Positions 58,586 through 64,000 of a DNA stretch of 64,000 nt are shown piece by piece. This DNA is from Lamellibrachia columna (taxonomy: Eukaryota; Annelida; Polychaeta; Sabellida; Siboglinidae): assembly GCA_963662155.1 (NCBI GenBank), contig OY759267.1, forward strand, positions 1,044,001-1,108,000, given 5' to 3'. Each line of letters starts with the position of its first letter. The stretch's first letter is position 1. A model generated the notes under the pieces. The model saw only the letters and a program-made list of their open reading frames with translations, searched no databases and was not told the origin of the DNA. Made by a program: the position numbers and the translations under genes.

Positions 58586-59160
58586 GCAGGGCAGATTCTG
58601 GGAATTTTGGGAAGTGTAAATGTATACACATAGGACATGGAAACATGGACGAAGAATATAAAATGGGGGATGCTGTACTAGGTAGAACCACACAAGAAAT
58701 GATTCCAGAATTGAGAGACCTTGGTTAAGAAAGTCGCTTATTACAATGTGGTTTGACAACAATAGAGACCAGGAGACTAAGAGGAGACCAAATAGAAGTG
58801 TTTAAAATAGTGAACGGTTATGAGGATGTTGATAGGAATATGTTCTTCAAACTTAAAGAAGGCAGTAGAACCAGAAGACACAAAGCAGCATTAGTTAAGG
58901 AGCAGTGTAAGTTGGACATGAGAAAGTACTCTTTCTCACAGAGGGTGATAAATTAATTAAACAAATTGCCAAATGATTGTGTTAATGCTAGTAGTGTGAA
59001 TATGTTTAAAAATAGAACTGACAGATATTTGATAAGGGCGGGCTACACATAGATGAGAAAATTATTGGACTCTCGATAAGTTGCCAATGAAAGTTTCCTT
59101 GTCCACTTGCCATCTGGAACTTGTTGTTTGGGATGGCAATCTTGTTAAATATTGTTAAAA
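58586..59160 (+). mobile_element. CR1 fragment (A/B subfamily) with internal deletion
   Basis: Starts with the ILGILGSVNVYT-frame remains (GGGAAGTGTAAATGTATACA), jumps over ~330 bp from RTTQE to MIPELRDLG, then GLTTIETRRLRGDQIEVFK, VNGYEDVDRNMFFKLKEGS and the 3' UTR ending CTTGTTAAA. Stops break the frame. Confidence 0.88.
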
Positions 59161-59254
59161 TCTAAACTCTGGATGGCTCTAAGTAGTCAACATGCCGAGT
59201 AACTTATCGTTATATTAGTGATGACATGTATTATATTTAATTAATATGGCGCAG

Positions 59255-59470
59255 ATTAATTAAACGGGGGCCGTACGTAAAACTATTTCGACATGAAACT
59301 ATTACCGTCGTGAACACTTTTTCACAAATCCTTTCATCAATTGGAGGAACACAATTTTGAACAAGTCGTGTCATCAACTACTCTGAACAGCTTCAATAAG
59401 AAATAAAGGTATCTAACTACCAAACAGGGACCGTACGACCAATTATTTACATAGAACAAATAATTAAACT
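59255..59470 (+). repeat. Dispersed repeat, copy 1
   Basis: About 215 bp sharing long blocks with 61198-61412, for example ATTGGAGGAACA, GTCGTGTCATCA/GTCGTGTCGTCA, and CATAGAACAAATAATTAAA/CACAGAACAAACAATTAAA. Same orientation, 1.94 kb apart. Confidence 0.8.
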
Positions 59471-61197
59471 ACCACTTTGCAATGTCTATTGCGAGATTGG
59501 TTTACCTTTCGGTAGTACAACGAAGTGGTACTAGTGGCAAATTGCCCCCCCCCCCCAATTTGGGACCGATCAACCTATCTGGCTCATTAACTACTATGTT
59601 GCACTTGCATTCCAAGCCAATAATTGGCTACTTTACACGTATTTTCAAGCGGCTGGGAATTGCCGAATGTTAAATCCGAGGGTGACGACGGGTTTTCCCC
59701 GTCGTTGCCGATACTCGTAAATGAATTACACGGCCCCATCTGTCATCATGATGGGCCCGTCGCCAATGTAGGCAAGTGACTTATGGTATCTCGTGGGCAA
59801 TACATGATTAGAAGGTCACACTTATTTAGAAACATTCTATATATACCAAATAGCAGCCATGACGGCAATAAATGAGGGGTAGCCGGTGGCGGCCATCTTG
59901 AATTTCAAAACGTCCTATGTTTATAGCTGTTTTGGTGACAAAACCTAAACTTTCATTGGCAACGAGCTTAAAGAAGATCTTATTTAGTGAATAGAAAATC
60001 AATTGTTTTCAGCCATCTTGAACATATATACATATATTATGCATCTTACAAAATTTACAATTATTGCCTATTGATTATGTTCTCAAAATTAATTCCAGTA
60101 TCTCAGTTTTCAACACTCTCATCCTTGTCATCTGTTAGGACAGTTTCTTCTCAATTCTCACTTGGTTCTTCAGGATCAGAACCGTTACATATGTTGGGTC
60201 AATGTTCTGTCTGCATTTATAGTGGTTGTTTACACACCGTGTCTATGCACGTGAGCACTTCACCAGATGTGTCACTGCATCAGGAGCAGGAGGCAGGAAT
60301 ACATCACTGGTTGGAATTGCCCTTCAACTAAGTCCCAACCATAATGCTGAGCTCGGGGTTGGCCACTACATCATTGTACCAAACTATAGCCTGGCAGTGA
60401 GCTGTCGTAATTGGAAGCAGTGCAACGGAGTTGGAGGTAGACCTCAGATTGAGCTTGTGTTTTTATAAGACACCACCGTCTGTTACATTTGTCAGTTCTG
60501 TGTTAGTCAGGCATATATGTGGTGTAATTGTGTTGACGTACAAGCATGCGACCATTGTGGTTAACGTACCCAACACTAAGTCCTAGTTGAATCATGTTTG
60601 CATTAGCTACATATAACTAATTATTCATACTATATGAGTTATATTGGCCTAAGATGATCTACAAACAATCACATTTTATGTGAGTAAACACAACTGTGAC
60701 ATCTGCTGTGCCAAATAACGGAGTCTGTTCACGCGCATCACTAGTTTACGTCCTGCAGCGGCGAACGTCGTCTGACACAATGAGGTCGGCATAGGACGAA
60801 AAGTGAAGTTTACAAAGGTGCAGTTGGCATTCCAACAGGAGCCCACCCATTCGACGAGAACATTCTTCGTTATCTCCCTTTGCAATCAGCAATGATATAT
60901 TTTCCTATTTGAATGCCACAGAATGCCACAGTCAGTGGACATTTTGAACTGTTTCACCTGTGATGTTTATATGTCTCTGCATGTGACAAACGTTCATGAC
61001 CGTAAACCACCCTCACATTGTAGGTGTATTCGTGTCATCTCCAAGCCATAAAAGTAGCTTAAAATATGCGCCTTCGATTGGTTGCCTGGCAACGACGATG
61101 AATCGACTCTGGGGCGCTCTAAGTATTCACGTGCACAACACGTCACAACACGCTAGCAATTTATTACATTTATAAGTCTTGCAGAGAAGGTGTAGTC
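59471..61197. other. Stretch between the dispersed repeats, no gene recognised
   Basis: Has a C13 homopolymer (59546-59558) and scattered short open frames without domains or splice support. Confidence 0.45.
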
Positions 61198-61412
61198 GAA
61201 TTAAATGGAGGCCGTTACTTATTTTTGGTACGACACAATTACGGAGATCCGTAAACACTTCTCCACAAATTGTTTCATCGATTGGAGGAACATATTTCTG
61301 AAAGGGTCGTGTCGTCATCTACTGTGAATAGCTTCAAGAAGAAATTAAGTTATCTACCCACCGTACAGAGGCCGCACGACCAAGTATTTTACACAGAACA
61401 AACAATTAAAAA
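61198..61412 (+). repeat. Dispersed repeat, copy 2
   Basis: Partner of 59255-59470, with about three quarters of positions shared by eye and small indels; no terminal inverted repeats or coding. Confidence 0.8.
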
Positions 61413-62217
61413 GTAGTTCGTCAGCTTCAGGCTGGCAGACAGTGCAGAGGAAATGATGTCATGTTCAGGTATACGTGAGAGAGACATTGATCGAGTTTAG
61501 ATCGTCTCACGGAAGAAACCACTAATCACATTTCTATGCATTGTATATTCACTATACTCCATTCAATTATTTATTTTCCATTCACAATTGATTGCTATGT
61601 AGGAATCCGGGGTATAAATGAGTAAGCTAAAAATTAAAAGCTTAATATATGAATCTGCGAACCCCTACATTGTTATGCACATTGTGCATAAGATGCATAT
61701 ATGTGTGTAATCAAATTAATGTCATAACAGTAGCATGCTTTGCGATCCACGCGTTCTTTGCTATAACAACATGCCCCGCTTACGGGGCTAGTTGTTACAG
61801 TCGAGTGTGTGCAAGATACTACATTTTAATATAGCCACTACATTAAAACCCTGATTATGACTTTGGTGTTTCCTAATCTCCACCCACATATATGTCAATG
61901 TGGCTGCCACATAGTCTATATGTAAAATACTATATATTTTCACATTAAAATGTATCGTATTTGTGGATGTGTCATTTTGTAGCATGATACTACATTTATT
62001 TTCCGCTCGGGGCTGCATAATTTCGAATTTGCAGAGGATATGCGATTAAAACGGTAAACACTTGATGTAGGCATTCGTATACATCATCTTGGTCGACCAG
62101 TGGTAAAGTTCTATTATCACCATCGATACGATTACACTTACAAGTAAGAATTCATATACATCATCCTGTTCGACAAGTCGTAAAGTGTAATTATCACCCC
62201 CGATACCATCACACTTT
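61413..62217. repeat. Non-coding, with a two-copy ~75-bp repeat (62075-62215)
   Basis: The repeat shares CATATACATCATC, TTCGACAAGT/GTCGACCAGT and GTAAAGT...TTATCACC. Otherwise no feature. Confidence 0.6.
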
Positions 62218-62525
62218 GACAGGATTTAACAAGATTGCCATCCAAGGCAAAGGACCACATGGCGAATGGACTAGAAAGCCATTGGCTTGTCGAGAGGCCA
62301 ACATTTTTAATCTATCTGTAATCCGCCCTTCTGAGATATGTGTCAACCTTGTTCTTAAACATATTCACGCTGCTAGCAGTTACACAAACTGTAAATAATT
62401 TGTTCCATTCATTTATTGCCCGTTGTGAGAACGAGTACTTCCTGATATCCAATATACACTGATGCTTTACTAATGTTACCTCATGTCTTCTAGTTCTATT
62501 ATCTTTCTTGATAGAGAAAAAATAA
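62218..62525 (-). mobile_element. CR1 3' fragment (C/D subfamily)
   Basis: Minus strand: KKDNRTRRHEVTLVKHQC, YSFSQRAINEWNKL, then the 3' UTR with GCCAATGGCTTTCTAGTCCA and the tail TTGTTAAATCCTGTC at 62218. 5'-truncated in the RT C-terminus. Confidence 0.9.
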
Positions 62526-63476
62526 CTAATAATAATAATTACTTGCATGTAAGCATTCATAAACAGATAGCTCCTTACAAATTATAAATACGTTATTCTG
62601 TACATATGCTCCGTGCACACTTCCACAATAGTGTATATTCCACCTCGCTGGTTAGTTGGTCAGTTAGTTGGTGTTGCTTGCAGTGCAGTTATTAGTAATG
62701 CGTCCAGCGTGGTAGTGGGTACTTGTGCTTGTCACCTGTGAATTCAGCGTCCACTGCTGGCTAGCTTCTGCGAAACAACAAGTCTCGTGAGAATAAGCCA
62801 TGTCTGCCTGTACAATAGCCTCTCCTAAAACAAGCCTTTGTCCGCTAGTACAACAGCCTCTCCTTAAACAAGACTCTAGTCATAACCTCCTCAAGGTAAC
62901 TAACGGATACTGGTCACCGTGAGGCACCAGGCTAATTAGACGAAGGATCTCGTAGCAGCCTGGGGCCCAGAGTGGCAGTGTGTATAACCTACCGTTGTCT
63001 TGTTTCATGCCCTACGCATATTTATCAAACAAACGTATTAAGACACTAATGACTAGCCAATGTAATACATAGTTACTTATAATTTTCATAGGAAAGGTGT
63101 CATTTGTTGGCATTATATCATTACTAGATTGGTAAACTTGACGAGCTTGGGACTTCTGCTAGGGCAGACTACTTCTGAGTTTATGACTGACTGCATTGCT
63201 TACACGATACTTATATTTTTTAGGTTTGTGTTCACAGTGGTCATCCCATTGTATTTACTATATAGTAATACGATTTTTTATAATTATATTATAGTTATCA
63301 CACACAACATATTTCCTCAGCGCTTAGCTTGCACATGTCCAATACAGACATTACTAATAACACCTGGCAGCAGTAAAACACACCTGATAACTCGAAACTC
63401 TCTATGTCATATTTATGGAATCTTACGAAACATTTCTTAATTTTTTTGGTGCCATACATAACAATTCTTTAGATTC
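62526..63476. other. Possible 5' UTR of the right-edge LINE
   Basis: No array or coding except a two-copy ACAATAGCCTCTCCTAAA/ACAACAGCCTCTCCTTAAA repeat with TAAACAAGAC (62810-62870). Could belong to the LINE starting at 63477, not proven. Confidence 0.4.
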
Positions 63477-64000
63477 ATGCTAGAATCGGACAGAAGCGAT
63501 ACAAATGAGTCTATTACTAGTTTACGCTATATTATACGACGTTCGTCCTATTACGATTTTTCCAACTTTACTAATATATGTGAAGACAATATAAATTATT
63601 TTAGCCTATTTAGTTTTAATATTGAATTTATAAATGCGAAATTCAATGAACTTACAATATTTATTGAAGAACTAGAAAGCATAAACTTTAAGTTCAGCAT
63701 TATTTGCTTACAAGAATGCTGGATAGCAGACAATTGTGACTTATCCCAGGTAAAACATTTTGCAACAAAGGCGGTTTGATAATGTATGTTGATAACAAAT
63801 TTAATTATAAAACAGAGATGAAATTAAATACATATAAATACTAGGAGGGACAAATTATACAAATAACAGGAGGTGGCTTATCTAAACAAGTAGTTAGTGA
63901 AAATATATACAGACCCCCTAAAACAATTGCGGAAAATATTACAGATTTCATAAATGAGTTGACACTTATCTTAGAGCATTTTGATAAACAAACACATGAT
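63477..64000 (+). mobile_element. Non-LTR retrotransposon, endonuclease start (runs off right edge)
   Basis: 63477-63779 encodes NYFSLFSFNIEFINAKFNEL, TIFIEELESINFKFSIICLQ and ECWIADNCDLSQ, the start of an APE-type endonuclease (ICLQE catalytic Glu block). A frameshift near 63765 moves on to GGLIMYVDNKFNYKTE, then VVSENIYRPPKTIAEN (the YRPP block) and FINELTLILEHFDKQ. A TAG at 63841 also interrupts. The style of the N-terminal endonuclease resembles the LINE family whose RT end lies at 19074-22000, though the two are not joined. Confidence 0.85.

Noticed and set aside
1..64000. Search for tRNA and rRNA genes
   Set aside because: No sequence with tRNA A/B boxes in a convincing cloverleaf and no rRNA segment was noticed by eye; a covariance-model scan could still find one.

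Overview
The window is eukaryotic and animal. It has short exons with canonical splice sites, large introns, many non-LTR retrotransposons (CR1, RTE-like), hAT, piggyBac and pogo DNA elements, and an exceptional load of minisatellites. A cephalochordate (amphioxus) is my best guess. It rests on the CR1 load, the presence of TTC3-like and allantoinase genes, and minisatellites that straddle exon/intron junctions, a feature I recall from amphioxus. This is inference, not proof.

Left third (1-18.4 kb). A minus-strand gene runs from a start codon at 18339 out of the left edge. I reconstructed 12 exons whose splice phases all agree, giving 424 codons. They encode an N-terminal domain, TPR motifs, an acidic Asp/Ser linker and a further helical repeat, matching the N-terminal part of TTC3, a TPR-containing E3 ubiquitin ligase. 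The introns hold a CR1 copy, two pogo-type MITEs (one split by an RTE element that itself carries a piggyBac element), two hAT-type MITEs and several minisatellites. Three of the eleven 5' splice sites (exons 2, 5 and 7) lie inside tandem duplications of the exon/intron junction.

Middle (18.4-42 kb). No complete host gene is visible. A LINE reverse-transcriptase fragment carries a 60-copy, 40-bp array grown from its own coding sequence. Next come a DNA element with terminal inverted repeats, a FAR1/ZSWIM-like coding piece, an RTE-like element, and two decayed CR1 elements fused head to tail, which preserve an ORF1 with an SGNH-esterase-like domain and an ORF2 endonuclease/RT. Four minisatellite blocks follow at 39-42 kb.

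Right third (42-64 kb). One plus-strand exon of allantoinase ends at 42475, where a 57-bp, 14-copy array duplicates the exon end and donor. A 9.3-kb hAT transposon (45098-54409) is bounded by exact 8-bp target duplications and holds a broken transposase, a 35-bp VNTR and a young CR1 insertion. Then come a 24-bp array, the terminal exon of an EF-hand protein (minus strand, 58.1-58.3 kb), CR1 fragments, a dispersed repeat pair, and the 5' part of another LINE running off the right edge.

The genes do not form an operon or pathway. The common theme is repeat growth: arrays repeatedly begin at exon ends or inside transposon coding sequence.
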